Assembly (NCBI RefSeq): GCF_003265705.1
Contig: NW_020312817.1
Location: 52,646,514 to 52,710,513, forward strand
Length of the DNA: 64,000 bases
Origin: Callorhinus ursinus
Lineage: Eukaryota; Chordata; Mammalia; Carnivora; Otariidae
Direction: 5' to 3'
Below are positions 33,226-43,552 of this stretch, one piece after another; the stretch's first letter is position 1; each line of letters starts with the position of its first letter. The notes below the pieces were generated by a model that did not search any database, was not told the origin of the DNA, and saw only the letters and a list, made by a program, of their open reading frames with translations. A program made the position numbers and the translations under genes.

Positions 33226-33540
33226 CGAAGCCTCTGGCAGCTGCCTAGAGCGGCACTTTCAGTACTGCGGCCACAAGGGGCTATGGAGCCCTTGCCAAAT
33301 TGAGGTGTGTTAAAAATATCAAATATACACCGGACGTGGAAGACTACTTCCTCGTTCTTCTTTTTAAGAACTCTCTTATTAATGTTTATATTGGTGGTTT
33401 AGTGAAATGACACTATCTTGACAATGTTGGGTTAAATATTCAAATCAATCTCACTCCCCCCCCGCCTGCCCCGCCCAAGGTGGCTTCTAGAAAAGTGTAG
33501 AATTACCTATCTGGCTCACATTTATTTCTGCTAGACAGCA
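33226..33540. other. Unique sequence
   Basis: A C-rich tract lies at about 33456-33472. Otherwise nothing recognised. Confidence 0.3.
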
Positions 33541-33544
33541 CAGC

Positions 33545-33995
33545 CCTAGAACCACGTGGCACCTTGGCTCCCTCTCACTTCGCTTCCCTCCGTCCTGGCG
33601 CTTTCCCTAAATGCCAGCCCCTTGGGCCCCCTCCCCGTCTCATCTGTCTCATCTAATATTTTGCTGCAGCCCAGCTGTCTGATGCTTCCTTGTAGAGCTG
33701 TATCTGTGAGAACGCTCCGCTTGGGCAGAGTTGACCTGTCCTTGAAGATCTAGGCCATACGTCTCCCCTTTCAGAAAGCTGCTCTGCCTGTCTTTGGGCA
33801 AAACTAATTTATTCCTCTTCTTCTCCATCCCTTTGTTTTTTAAATCTTTAATATTTCCCCCTACTGCCTTCCCCTTTATGGTAAACTCCTTGAGGACGGG
33901 GAGGCTCTGTCTTCTTCATCTGTTTATGAATTAAATATTTAGTGCCTAACACAGATGAGTGCATGGCAAAAGTTGAATGAATCAATGAATCTTCT
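33545..33995 (+). repeat. L2 3' end
   Basis: 'ggtaaactccttgaggacgg' then 'tagtgcctaacacagatgag' and 'gttgaatgaatcaatgaatc' are the L2 end in sense. The upstream CT-rich part fits less well. Confidence 0.7.
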
Positions 33996-34035
33996 CTCTC
34001 TGAGCTTGCCAATTTCTGTATAAAGACATGAAACA

Positions 34036-34219
34036 TGGAGCACCTGAGTGGCTCAGTTGGTTAGGCATCTGCCTTTTGATTTCAGCTCAGGTCATGATCT
34101 CAGGGTCATGAGATCGAGCCCCATGTTGGGCTCCATGCTCAGCAGAGAGTCTGAGATTCTCTCTTCCTCTGCCCCTCCCCCACGCACTCTCTCTAAAAAT
34201 AAATAAATAAATCTTTAAA
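34036..34219 (+). mobile_element. CAN-SINE, older type
   Basis: Head 'ggagcacctgagtggctcag', variant 'ctgccttttgatttcagctc' and tail '(aaat)n ctttaaaa'. Duplication AAAGACATGAAACA with a third, partial copy (AAGACATGAAGCACA, 34241) beyond a short (CA)n. Confidence 0.94.
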
Positions 34220-34304
34220 AAAGACATGAAACACACACACAAGACATGAAGCACAGAAAGTTAACACAACATTGGGCTTGCTTCTAAGTGGAGGCCATAG
34301 GCTG

Positions 34305-34375
34305 CTAGCATGAAAATCACCTAGATGCTTATAAAAATTAATATCCCCAGACTTCAGACTGACAGATTCAGTCAG
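34305..34375. repeat. hAT (MER5-like) fossil, left part
   Basis: 'catgaaaatcacctagatgc' and 'ctgacagattcag' fit a hAT-Charlie derived non-autonomous repeat. The matching right part ('ggaatctacatttttaactc', 'tttgaggacca') lies at about 34708-34775, so it appears interrupted. Confidence 0.45.
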
Positions 34376-34379
34376 GAAA

Positions 34380-34665
34380 TGTTAGGTTGTGCTGCAGTGA
34401 CAAATGTCATTACCTTAATAGCAAAAGTTTAATTCTCATTCAAAGTCCACTGTGGGCCCCGGGTCACTCTCCAGGGAAACTGATGATTCAGATTAGACCT
34501 TCCCAGGAGCTAGGGGGATGTAAGGTCTAGTGCCCATCGTTGACGCTCTGACCCAGATACGTGTCACTTTTCAGTGTTCACGTTTCATTGTCTGAAGCAC
34601 TTGTATGGCTCTTCTAAAATTCCAGGGGGTGAGGAAGACCAAGTTGTCTGTGTGCCTAGAAGTAG
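34380..34665 (+). repeat. LTR-like ancient repeat inside hAT
   Basis: 'caaaagtttaattctcattc', 'aaagtccactgtgggccc' and 'acgtgtcacttttcagtgtt' follow in order the same ancestral mammalian repeat seen better at 57835-58190. Family name uncertain. Confidence 0.4.
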
Positions 34666-34784
34666 AGGTATGTGTATATTGCTACACAAGCTTAATGTAC
34701 ATCTTAAAGGTGAGGTCCAGGAATCTACATTTTTAACTCCCTTGGTGATCCCTATTCACACTGTAATTTGAGGACCATTTGGAA

Positions 34785-34965
34785 GGACGGGAGTTTTCAA
34801 CCTTAGCTGCGCATTAGAATTACCTGGGGAATTTTAAAAGCACTGATGCCCTGGCCCTAGCCGCCCCACTCCCCCCGGAGATCCTAATTCACAGGGGCTG
34901 GGGGAGAGTCGAAGCATCAGTATTTTTTCAGTCTTCCTGGAGGATTCTAGTATGCACCACAGGTA
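34785..34965. repeat. MER5A-like hAT fossil
   Basis: 'caaccttagctgcgcattag', 'aattacctggggaattttaa' and 'catcagtattttttcagtct' match the MER5A (hAT-Charlie) consensus end to end. Confidence 0.75.
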
Positions 34966-34979
34966 TAAGGAAAAGAAAA

Positions 34980-35115
34980 AGGGTCTTTGAATCCTGACTG
35001 TGATACTGACTGAGCGAGGCTCAGTTTGCGTATCTGTGAATAGCAGTGAAGATCAAACAAGTGTGAAAACCTTTGTCAGCTACAGTATTGAACAAATATT
35101 GGCCATTATTATACA
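34980..35115 (+). repeat. MIR fragment
   Basis: 'aggctcagtttgcgtatctg' and 'cagtgaagatcaaacaagtg' follow the MIR core in sense with internal deletion. Confidence 0.55.
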
Positions 35116-36645
35116 CTGGCAAGTGTGGACATTTACATAAATAGGATTTGTACACATGCCATTTACTCCTCCCCCACCCCCACACACACACTCACACAAA
35201 GCCAGGAAAAGAAGGAAAGTGTCCTCCACACCTCTGCATCTGCCTCCTACAGTCAGTAAATGGCCCATCCCTTCTCCCTCCCTTCCACCGATCTTAGTGA
35301 CAAAGGAGAGAAAAGCAAGGGAAAAAAACTCCTTCTCTGCCTCTATTTTCCTCTCCCTGACCTGTGGCAAGCCCTTAGCCCTTAGGTTAGGGCTTTCATT
35401 CCACCACAGCCTTTCCCAGGCCTCTTCCCTTCACTCTCCCTTTTGGTCTGAGACTTGTAATCTGCTACAGCCCTATTTCCTACCTCTTCCTGTAGCTCAT
35501 TCCCCACTGACATCCCAGTCCCATGCCAGGACAGACAGCAAGCACCTGGGCCCTGGGGGAAGCCCCTTCCTGCTCCCTCATGGGTTGGGCAGCATAGGAA
35601 ATCCATAGCCTCAGGACATGGGTCTCCAGGGCGTTGTCCCATAGCAGTATCATTGGGACTGGTGGATTCGACAGCACTCAGGTTGAGCGGTAAGGTATGC
35701 GGTAGGTCACACCCACTTTTGTGAGCTGGTCTAGCATTCTCACCCACTCTTTGTAATATCTTGTTTCCTATAGTCTAATATTTAGTGTTAAGTTAGATCC
35801 CGAAATCCAACCAGCTAGCTTACAAACAGCTTCTTGAAACACTCCTGTAACCTGGAAATTGCCTCAGAAGTCGGTTTTCTTTAGTTATAAAAATACCACA
35901 TTGGCTCTCTTCCATTGACACAGCTAAGAATCAATAAGCTGTTCTTAATTATTTTTCCTCTTGTGTCCAACAGTTTTCAACACAGAACAATGCAAGAGTT
36001 CCTCGCAGGAAATAAATGCAATTTATAAAAATGTAGGCTTGTGCATTTGATAGGAATCGTGGGCTTATAAAACAATTGAAAGAATCCCTTGACCTACACA
36101 GCTATGATATAGATCCTTTGAAATGATTCTTCCTGGTATGACTAATACCACTGAGGTCCTTGGCCATGGAGACTATACGTCCAGCATCAGATTATAGGCC
36201 ATCCTAGCCTGTTCAAAAGCTGGAGCCCACTTCCTACCTACCCGGTAGCCTGAGCTTCATCCCCACCATGGGCTCTTCATCAGAAGTTAGCACGGCTGGA
36301 ATGGAACTTGCCCAAAGGGGAAGATGCCCAAGGAGCTCACACCTCGTCAGCAGGGATCCCCGGTGCAGCTTTTCTATATGTCCACCTCCCACATAGGAGG
36401 TGCAGTTGGTGTCTTTTCATTGACTTGTGCATGGCGTTAGGTCTAGAAGCGGTATTAAAGACTCACTGAATTAAACAGAAATGGTTAGCCATCTTAAAAT
36501 GAGCCTCTGTATGTCTCTGTGGTGTACCTTCTTGCAAATGAGATAGTGAACATGTAGTTGAGTTTCTGGTTTAAATGGCAACCCAATGCAGTATCTCCCA
36601 TGTCCGCATCAGTTATAAGAATAGCAGAAGCAGTGTGCATTTAAA
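35116..36645. other. Unique sequence, no gene seen
   Basis: Contains a short C/CA-rich tract at 35166-35196. 35750-36110 is AT-rich and may be a decayed repeat, which I cannot name. No exon supported. Confidence 0.35.
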
Positions 36646-36649
36646 GCAA

Positions 36650-37145
36650 GACTCAGGCACATCTTGCCCCAAGAGGCCCTGCCACACGCAGCCCCTCCCT
36701 CTCCAGCTGCAGCTCACAAGTCCATCCTCCTTCCTCTCTCTGCTCCAACTCTCTGGCCTCCGCTCCTTCTCTGTCTCTAGGCTTCAGCACTTGCTGTTCC
36801 TTCTGCCTGGGATGCTTTGCCCTCTTTCCCCCATACCAGACTCCTTTGTGTCCTTCGGATCTCAGATCTGCTTCCCCTTCCCAGAGAGGTCTTGCTGAAT
36901 GGTGACCTCCCACAGCAGCTCTCTGCCACACCTCTGTCCATGTCCTTCATAGCGCTCACCGCTGTCTGTCACGATTTCATGGTTTCATTTATTTACTCAT
37001 CATTTGCCTGCCTCCCCCCAGTAGACCTAAGTTCCTTGAAGGCAGTGACCTTGTCTGTCTGGCTCATTCATGTATCCCCAGCATCCAGCACAGTGCTTGG
37101 CACGCAGGAGGTACCTGATATTTGAGTGAGTGAGGGAATGAGTAC
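36650..37145 (+). repeat. L2 3' end, long copy
   Basis: Best L2 of the window: 'cttcagcacttgctgttcct', 'gcctgggatgctttgccctc', 'ttccttgaaggcagtgacct', 'tatccccagcatccagcaca' and 'gcttggcacgcaggaggtac' in order. The 107-codon open frame on it is non-coding. Confidence 0.85.
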
Positions 37146-37179
37146 CAAGCATGGCCCAGTGCTTTCCAGCACCATGTTT

Positions 37180-37300
37180 TTGTAACATTCACTATCGATA
37201 CATGAGGGAACTATGGCCCAGAGGGTTGCAGTGGCTTGTCCAAGGTCAGAATTAGTAAAAAGAGCTGTGATTTGATCTCTGTTCACCTGCCTACAAAAGT
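37180..37300 (-). repeat. MIR fragment (antisense)
   Basis: 'gggaactatggcccagaggg' then 'cttgtccaaggtcagaatta' fit the reversed MIR core. Confidence 0.6.
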
Positions 37301-37304
37301 GTGT

Positions 37305-37799
37305 GCCAGAGTTGGGCCTGAAGTTACAATTCAATCTTAAATTTTTGCCTTATTTTATTAATAAGAAGTATTTTGCTTATTCTTGTGGCTCAAAACTTTT
37401 TGTCCATGGCCTATGGAAAAGGCATCATTTCCCACAGTTTTGTGCAAAAGAACTTGGTAGTAACAAGGAAAAACTCCAATGGAAGCATATTTTGGAAAGA
37501 GTCGTAGACATCTGCTTGAGCATGGAGATTCTGGATGATCCTTATTTGAGAAGTATGGCATGTTCTTCAAGTCTAATTTTTGGAAAACAATAAAAATAAT
37601 TGTGGCAGCAAACGGAAAGCAGGGCCAAGCTCCAGACACCATTGATGACACTCTGGCAGCAACACTTCCCCCAGTGGCAGGAGCTTCAGAGGTTCACACG
37701 CGAGGGTGCAGCGGCACCTCTGCAGTGTTGCTGAGATCTGTGCAGCAGAAGACTTTTTAGACTAGAGGACTGACAAAGGGTGCTCAGTAAACTCTGGCT
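37305..37799. other. Unique sequence
   Basis: The 96-codon frame at 37303-37593 has no family resemblance that I recognise. Confidence 0.3.
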
Positions 37800-38003
37800 G
37801 AAAAGGAAATACAATAGTGCTTTTACAAACTATATAATTATATACCTGGGAAACACAAACTACCAGAATGCCTATTAGAAATATTAAGAGTATTTAGTAG
37901 GGTGCAAGTAAGAAAATAAACTATCAATGGTTTTCCTATAAACCATCAATAACCAATTAAAAATATACAGGGGAAGATCACCTTCAAAATAGTAGTGAAA
38001 AAC

Positions 38004-38218
38004 AGGGGCGCCTGGGTGGCTTAGTCGGTTAAGCGTCCAACTCTTGATTTTGGCTCAGGTCGTGATCTCAGGGTCCTGGGATTGAGCTCCACATCATCAG
38101 GCTCCAAGCTCAGTGGGGAGTCGGCTTGAGATTCTCTCTTCCTCTCCCTCTGCCCCTCCCCCACTCAAGCTTGTGCATGCTCTCGCTCTTGCTCTCTAAA
38201 ATAAATAAATCTTTTAAA
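38004..38218 (+). mobile_element. CAN-SINE, older longer type
   Basis: Head 'ggggcgcctgggtggcttag', then 'cgtccaactcttgattttgg' and 'cggcttgagattctctcttc'. Duplication AAAATAGTAGTGAAA (37986-38000) against AAAATAGTTGTGAAA (38219-38233), with one mismatch. Confidence 0.95.
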
Positions 38219-38407
38219 AAAATAGTTGTGAAATATGGACTGTGTAGGAATAGACTTCAAAAGATGTTCAGAATCTATTTGAAGAATGCCATAAATCTTT
38301 CCTTTTTTGATAATTTGACTAAATAGAGATCTGTGCCTCAATAGGAAAGTGTAATATTATAAAATTGACAGTTCTTCCCATTATTACTTTAGAAACTTGA
38401 GTTCTAG

Positions 38408-38608
38408 GGGCACCTGGGTGTCTCAGTTGGTTAAGCGACTGCCTTCGGCTCAGGTCATGATCCTGGAGTCCTGGGATCGAGCCCCGCATCAGGCTCCCTG
38501 CTCAGCAGGGAGTCTGCTTCTCCCTCTGACCCTCCCCCCTCCCATGTTCTCTCTCTCTCTCTCTCATTCTCTCTCTCAAATAAATAAAATCTTAAAAAAA
38601 AAAAAAAA
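38408..38608 (+). mobile_element. CAN-SINE, first of tandem pair
   Basis: Head 'gggcacctgggtgtctcagt', (CT)n-rich middle, long A-tail. Left flank AGAAACTTGAGTTCTAG (38391-38407); the word AAACTTGAGTTCTAG recurs immediately after the tail (38613-38627), then the second SINE begins. Confidence 0.96.
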
Positions 38609-38627
38609 AGAAAAACTTGAGTTCTAG

Positions 38628-38829
38628 GGGTGCCTGGGTGGCTCAGTTGTTAAGCGTCTACCTTCGGCTCAGGTCATGATCCCAGGGTCCTGGGATCGAG
38701 CCCCGCATCGGGCTCCCTGCTCCGCGGGAAACCTGCTTCTCCCTCTCCCACTCCCCCTGCTTGTGTTCCCTCTCTCGCTGTGTCTCTCTCTGTCAAATAA
38801 ATAAAAATCTTTAAAAAAGAAAGAAAGAA
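38628..38829 (+). mobile_element. CAN-SINE, second of tandem pair
   Basis: Young-type middle 'tgctccgcgggaaacctgct', tail '(aaat)n' then (GAAA)n. Preceded by AAACTTGAGTTCTAG and followed by AGAAATCTGAGTCCTAG (38830-38846), a diverged third copy of the same target word. So both SINEs used the same insertion site. Confidence 0.95.
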
Positions 38830-39303
38830 AGAAATCTGAGTCCTAGTCTTTCAGAATAGGTAAGAGGGAATTTGACTACAGTTTTGTAAAGCTTACCTTA
38901 ATAAATAAGGCATAAGAAAATGTTGCTTTGAAAGGTAGAAGGATTTGTACTATCAAATATTAATAAATAATACAAAGCTGCTCTTACTAAAACTTTGACA
39001 CCAGCACAAGAAAAGATCTATTCAAGCTAGCATGGAAAGCTCCTGAAGAGAACCAATTACACAAAAACAGTTGTGATACAAAGTAGCATTTCCTATCCCT
39101 AAGGAAAAGAGGGCAAGACCTCACAAATGATTCTGGGGTCAGAGGCTAAACATTGAAAAAGAAATAAAGTTAAATAGGGAACCCTAATGACATTCTAAAA
39201 TAAGTTCTAGTTTATTGGAATATCTTTTAATGGAAGTGTAAAATTTCTCTAAGAAATTATAGGTAAATATTTATATAACTTATTTTTTAAAAAAGGGAAC
39301 CAA

Positions 39304-39509
39304 GGGGCACCTGGGTGGCTCAGTCGTTAAGCATCTGTCTTTGGCTCAGGGCATGATCCTGGGGTCCTGGGCTCGAGCCCCGCCTCAGGCTCCCTGCTCC
39401 GCGGGAAGCCTGCTTCTCTCTCTCCCGCTCCCCCTGCTTGTGTTCCCTCTCTTGCTGTCTCTCTCTCTCTCTCTCAAATAAATTAAAATCTTTTATTAAA
39501 TAAATAAAT
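39304..39509 (+). mobile_element. CAN-SINE, full length
   Basis: Young-type middle with (CT)n, tail extended by (AAAT)n. Duplication AAAAAGGGAACCAA at about 39290-39303 and 39510-39523. Confidence 0.95.
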
Positions 39510-40150
39510 AAAAAGGGAACCAATCAGAACATTGAAGACTGAAACCACAAAAGAAAATAGGTACATAAAAATTACAATTTTCTGACCATCACCCCCCCCA
39601 AAAAAAAACCACTATACAGAAAACCCATAGGCAATATTTGCCAATATTTGAATCCTAAAGAGGAGTCCTTTCTTTCATAAAAAAATACTCTTACAAACCA
39701 ATAACAAAACTTTTAACACACCAATAAGAGAACAAGCAAATTATTTGAATAGTTAAGTCACAAAATGACAACTGTGACCAACAGACATTGAAAAAGATAG
39801 CTAGCCTCGCTAGTCATCAAAGAAATGCAAATTAATGTGAGATACCATTTTCATTAATCAAATTAGCAAAGATAAAAATAAGTGTTGGTGAACAAAGTAG
39901 ATAAGGTTGGAGACTTGTATTGTTGGGTGTGTAAATTGTTACAACTTGTATGAGAGCCATTTGGTAGTACTCATCATAAGGCTTTAAAATGCCCTGCTTA
40001 CCTGTTGACTCAGAAATACCACTTCTAAGAATTTGTCCTTAGGAAATAAGCATGGGTAGATTTGGGTTATGTCTTAGCTACCATGATATTCATTGCAGCA
40101 AGATAATTGAGCAGGAAAACTCCAAGCATTGAGATGGTAAGAGGAGCTGG

Positions 40151-40610
40151 GGAAGGTTTAGAATTGCTTTGAAGTGGATGGGCAGCGCCTGTGTCCCTAT
40201 TACTGGACCATACCAAGCATTTAGTGCTCAGGTCACTGGCTGAGGGTCAAATGAGGCATACGTGTAAATAAATGATGCATTTGATAGTCTGTTGTTTGGA
40301 AGGTTTTGGGGTTTTTTTCCATTTTGATGGATGTTTTTCAAGTTTGTATCTTTCAAGTTACTGTGAATTTGGGGCCAGATTTACGGTTTTACTATTGAAC
40401 ATCTGCTAGGTTTGCATAGTACTAGTAGGCGCGCCATTTCCTCAGTTTCTAACTTGTGTTGACTCTCGGAATATAACTGTACAAACCGAACACCAGTTTC
40501 TTCTTCCTACTGCTCTACCCAGTTTTGCATTTTAGAAGGGCTGTCAAATTTGCAGATGGTCTTCTAAGGATAGCAGATGACTGGGCAAACATAAGAGTAT
40601 TCTTTTTGTT
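40151..40610. other. Unique sequence
   Basis: Flank between the L1 remnant and the MLT1 LTR. Nothing recognised. Confidence 0.3.
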
Positions 40611-40613
40611 TGG

Positions 40614-41052
40614 TGTGGTAGAATGAATAACAATCCCCCAAAGATGTCCACATCCTGAGCCCCAGAATTTGTGGCCATTACTTTACATGACAAAAGGGAC
40701 CTCGCAGATTGATTAGGGTAAAGACTTTGAAATGGAGAGATTACCCAGATCATCTGGGTAAATCTATTGTAATCAAAGGGCCTTGGAAGAGAGAAGCAGG
40801 AAGGTTCAAATCAGAGTGGGAAAGAAGATAAAGGAGATTGGAGTCAGAGAATTCTAGCTGACCCTAGAAGCAGGAAAAGGCAAGGAAACGCACTCTCCGC
40901 AGAAGTCTGTAGAAGGAATCAGCCCTTGATGACACCTTGATTTTGGCCCATTCAGAGTCCTGCCCTCCAAAACTGTAAAATGATGTGTTTGTGTTATTTT
41001 AAGTTGCTGAATTTGTGGTAATTTGTTACAGCAGCAAACGAAAACTAATACA
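40614..41052 (+). repeat. MLT1-type solo LTR (ERVL-MaLR)
   Basis: Begins 'gtggtagaatgaataac', then 'ccccaaagatgtccacatcc', 'gacaaaagggacctcgcaga', 'tctgggtaaatctattgtaa', 'caggaaaaggcaaggaaacg' and 'gtggtaatttgttacagcag', ending 'gaaaactaatac'. This is the MLT1 consensus nearly end to end. No internal retroviral genes flank it, so it is a solo LTR, long inactive. Confidence 0.93.
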
Positions 41053-42350
41053 TTTGGAAAAGATGGGAAAATCAAATTTATACTTGAGCTAGAGTTATAC
41101 ATCAGTTGGTCCTGGGTAAGAAGTCCAAAGACCTGGATTTGGGTCACAACCTCTCTTGATCCCATTTTCCTCATCCCTAAGGTTTGCTTCTTGCTCCAAA
41201 GTTCTGTTCTTCCTTAAGCATTTGTTTACCACCATTAGCTACGTGGCTATTATGACACTGATAAGTATGGGTGAGGCTGGTGAGTAGATTTTAGTTTATT
41301 TGTTTTGGAAGCTGGCTACACTGTTGTTAGCATTTTCCTTTTTGTGGTGTGCGCCTGGGTGTGTGGCGTGTTCTCGTATGGAGGATCCTGGAATATTGCG
41401 GTGAGCTCTGTGGAGGACACACAGGTCAGAAGCCATTAGACCCATGACAAAAGGATTGCAAAGCACACCTGATATTGGGCAAAGGAGCCTCACGGGGCCT
41501 CCCATGATGATCTGAGACCCTCCTGAAGGATCTTCTGGAAGATCCCTCCTATTCAGACCCCTCCAAATGGCTGCGAAGTTTTGCACACACAGCCTGAGAA
41601 GTCTCAGGTCAGAGTGTCACAGCAGGGCCCTGCACTGGAATGGGCCAGGTGTCAGTCACTTGCCCAGCAGCCGCACAGGAGCTGCCCGGGGGAAGAGTGG
41701 GCCTGGTTCAGCCTTCTCTGCTCACATGCAGTCTGCCCTCTGGCCCATGGAAGGCGCCCACTTAGTGCTGCCGAGGAAAACTTGGAAACATTAGCAGTGA
41801 GAATTATCACTTGATACCACAGAGTGTTATGTATGTTTAATTATTTGGTATGTGGGCATTTGGGGGTTTTCTCACATACATTCTTTCCTCATTAGCACAG
41901 GAACCATAATCAATACCCATTACTGTTTGAGTTTGAATATATGAAAGGTAAATCTCTACCTGCAGTTTTCAAACTGGTGTTTGTGCCTACAAAGGATCAG
42001 GACTCCGTTTAAAAATAAGAATGAATTAATCTTATCACCATTGGGAACAAACAACTGTAGAATTTAATATTCATGCCAAAAGTAAAGCTGTTTCTATTGG
42101 GGAATGACATGAAAGGCACCATTGTGTTTTGGAGCACATATGAAGCACGGTTGGTGATTGAGAAACATGCAGGAGGGGGTCATAGTTATAACTTGTTATC
42201 CCAACGTGTGGAAAGGTTGTGAAATGGAACTGGGGTTTTGAAGTTAAACATGGGAATATGGAAAACCCCTACTTCACACAGATGCAGTTCAATAATCAAA
42301 AGGGATATCAAGAAACATCAAGGTGAACAAAACAGCCTAGCACAGTGAAG
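41053..42350. other. Unique sequence, no gene seen
   Basis: No family recognised. The 96-codon minus-strand frame (41296-41586) is unsupported. Confidence 0.35.
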
Positions 42351-42354
42351 CAGG

Positions 42355-42525
42355 GGGGAAAGAATCCCAGGCTTGATTAACCAGACAGGGCCAGGTCCCT
42401 GCCATGGCTCTGGTACCAACCGGCAGAGTGACCTTGGGCAAGTCACTTAACCTCTTGAGTCTGTCTCCTTGTCTGTTAAACAGGAAAGGTAATACCTGCT
42501 TGTCTGGTGGTGATGAGAGACAGGG
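42355..42525 (+). repeat. MIR
   Basis: 'ggcagagtgaccttgggcaa', 'gtcacttaacctcttgagtc' and 'aaacaggaaaggtaatacct' follow MIR closely. Confidence 0.8.
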
Positions 42526-43336
42526 GTGATGGCTGTCACCTGCAGCTACTCATCTTGTCCATGACCACAGGGGATGCACAAGCCAGAAGAGAAGATACCA
42601 GGGCCATGCTCCACTGACCAGGATCCAAGACAGAAGTCATTAATTCCTGCTCCAGAATCCTCTCCCCTGGGCCCCACCTTGGGCAGGTGTGGAGAAGGAC
42701 GTGCACATTTGAGTACCTGTCAAGGCCCGTGGTAGGCTGTGGAAGGCTCCAATCAGTATGAGACACGCTCTATGGCTCTTCTTCCCCTTCTCAGTCCCTT
42801 CTTGTGTTGAGGCCAAGGTTTTATCTACAGTCTCCCTTCCTTTCCTCTAGTCCTTCTTAATATCTTTGTTTTTCTCGATATCATGGTTTTTCTCTTTTAG
42901 GGTAAGATTTCCTGCACAGGTAATATAACCCGCTCAGCTAACATCTAGTGAAAAGAAAAGTGTAGAGTTGCAGGTCTCACCTGTAAGACACTGGAGATAT
43001 ACCTTTGTGCAACTTGTTTCCTGGGCTTTGCGAACTCTTAACCCACGCTGTGTGGCCTGGCGTACCGGGATTTCCCAAGGGATGAGGGTCAGAACCCAAC
43101 AGAGTCCTGGTATTTGCCACATAGCAAGGAAGTTGTATGTGAGGCTTTCCTTAGGGGTTCAGAGGACAGCAAAGAGGGACGTTCACTCATCAGAGCAGAG
43201 GGTGCCAACAGTCTTGTGCACAAGACCCTATTATGCTGCTGTCTCCAGAAAGGGGGCCTGGCTGGCGGGGGACGGGGTGAGAGGGAGACTTTTCACAGCA
43301 TCCACTTGTGTTCCTCTTGAATTTTCATGAAGATAA
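42526..43336. other. Unique sequence
   Basis: A strong minus-strand donor-like word lies at about 42978 (TTACAG/GTGAGA read on the minus strand), without an identified acceptor. An isolated acceptor-like 'tttctcttttag' is at 42889-42900. No gene called. Confidence 0.3.
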
Positions 43337-43350
43337 AGAGAATTAATTTT

Positions 43351-43536
43351 TTTTTTAAGGTTTTATTTATTTGACAGAGACACAGTGAGAGAGGGAACAC
43401 AAGCAGGGGGAGTGAGAGAGGGAGAAGCAGGCTTCCCGTCGAGCAGGGAGCCTGATGTGGGGCTCGATTCCAGGACCCTGAGATCATGACCTGAGCCGAA
43501 GGCAGACGCTTAATGACTGAGCCACCCAGGCGCCCC
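43351..43536 (-). mobile_element. CAN-SINE, full length
   Basis: T-run, GA-rich middle, head ending 'gagccacccaggcgcccc'. Duplication AGAATTAATTTTT (43338-43350) and AGAATTAATGTTT (43538-43550). Confidence 0.95.
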
Positions 43537-43552
43537 AAGAATTAATGTTTTT

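Larger units (their letters stand above)
37800..40150 (+). repeat. Ancient L1 ORF2 remnant hosting four SINEs
   Basis: Outside the SINEs the sequence reads as decayed L1 ORF2 in sense: 'tatacctgggaaacacaaac' and 'ggaatagacttcaaaagatg' early; 'gtcatcaaagaaatgcaaat', 'gtgtgtaaattgttacaact' and 'attcattgcagcaagataat' late, in L1 order. No frame survives. SINEs are at 38004-38218, 38408-38608, 38628-38829 and 39304-39509. Confidence 0.75.

Noticed and set aside
42934..43122. Minus-strand donor TTACAG/GTGAGA with a 62-codon frame
   Set aside because: No acceptor identified and the peptide resembles nothing that I know.
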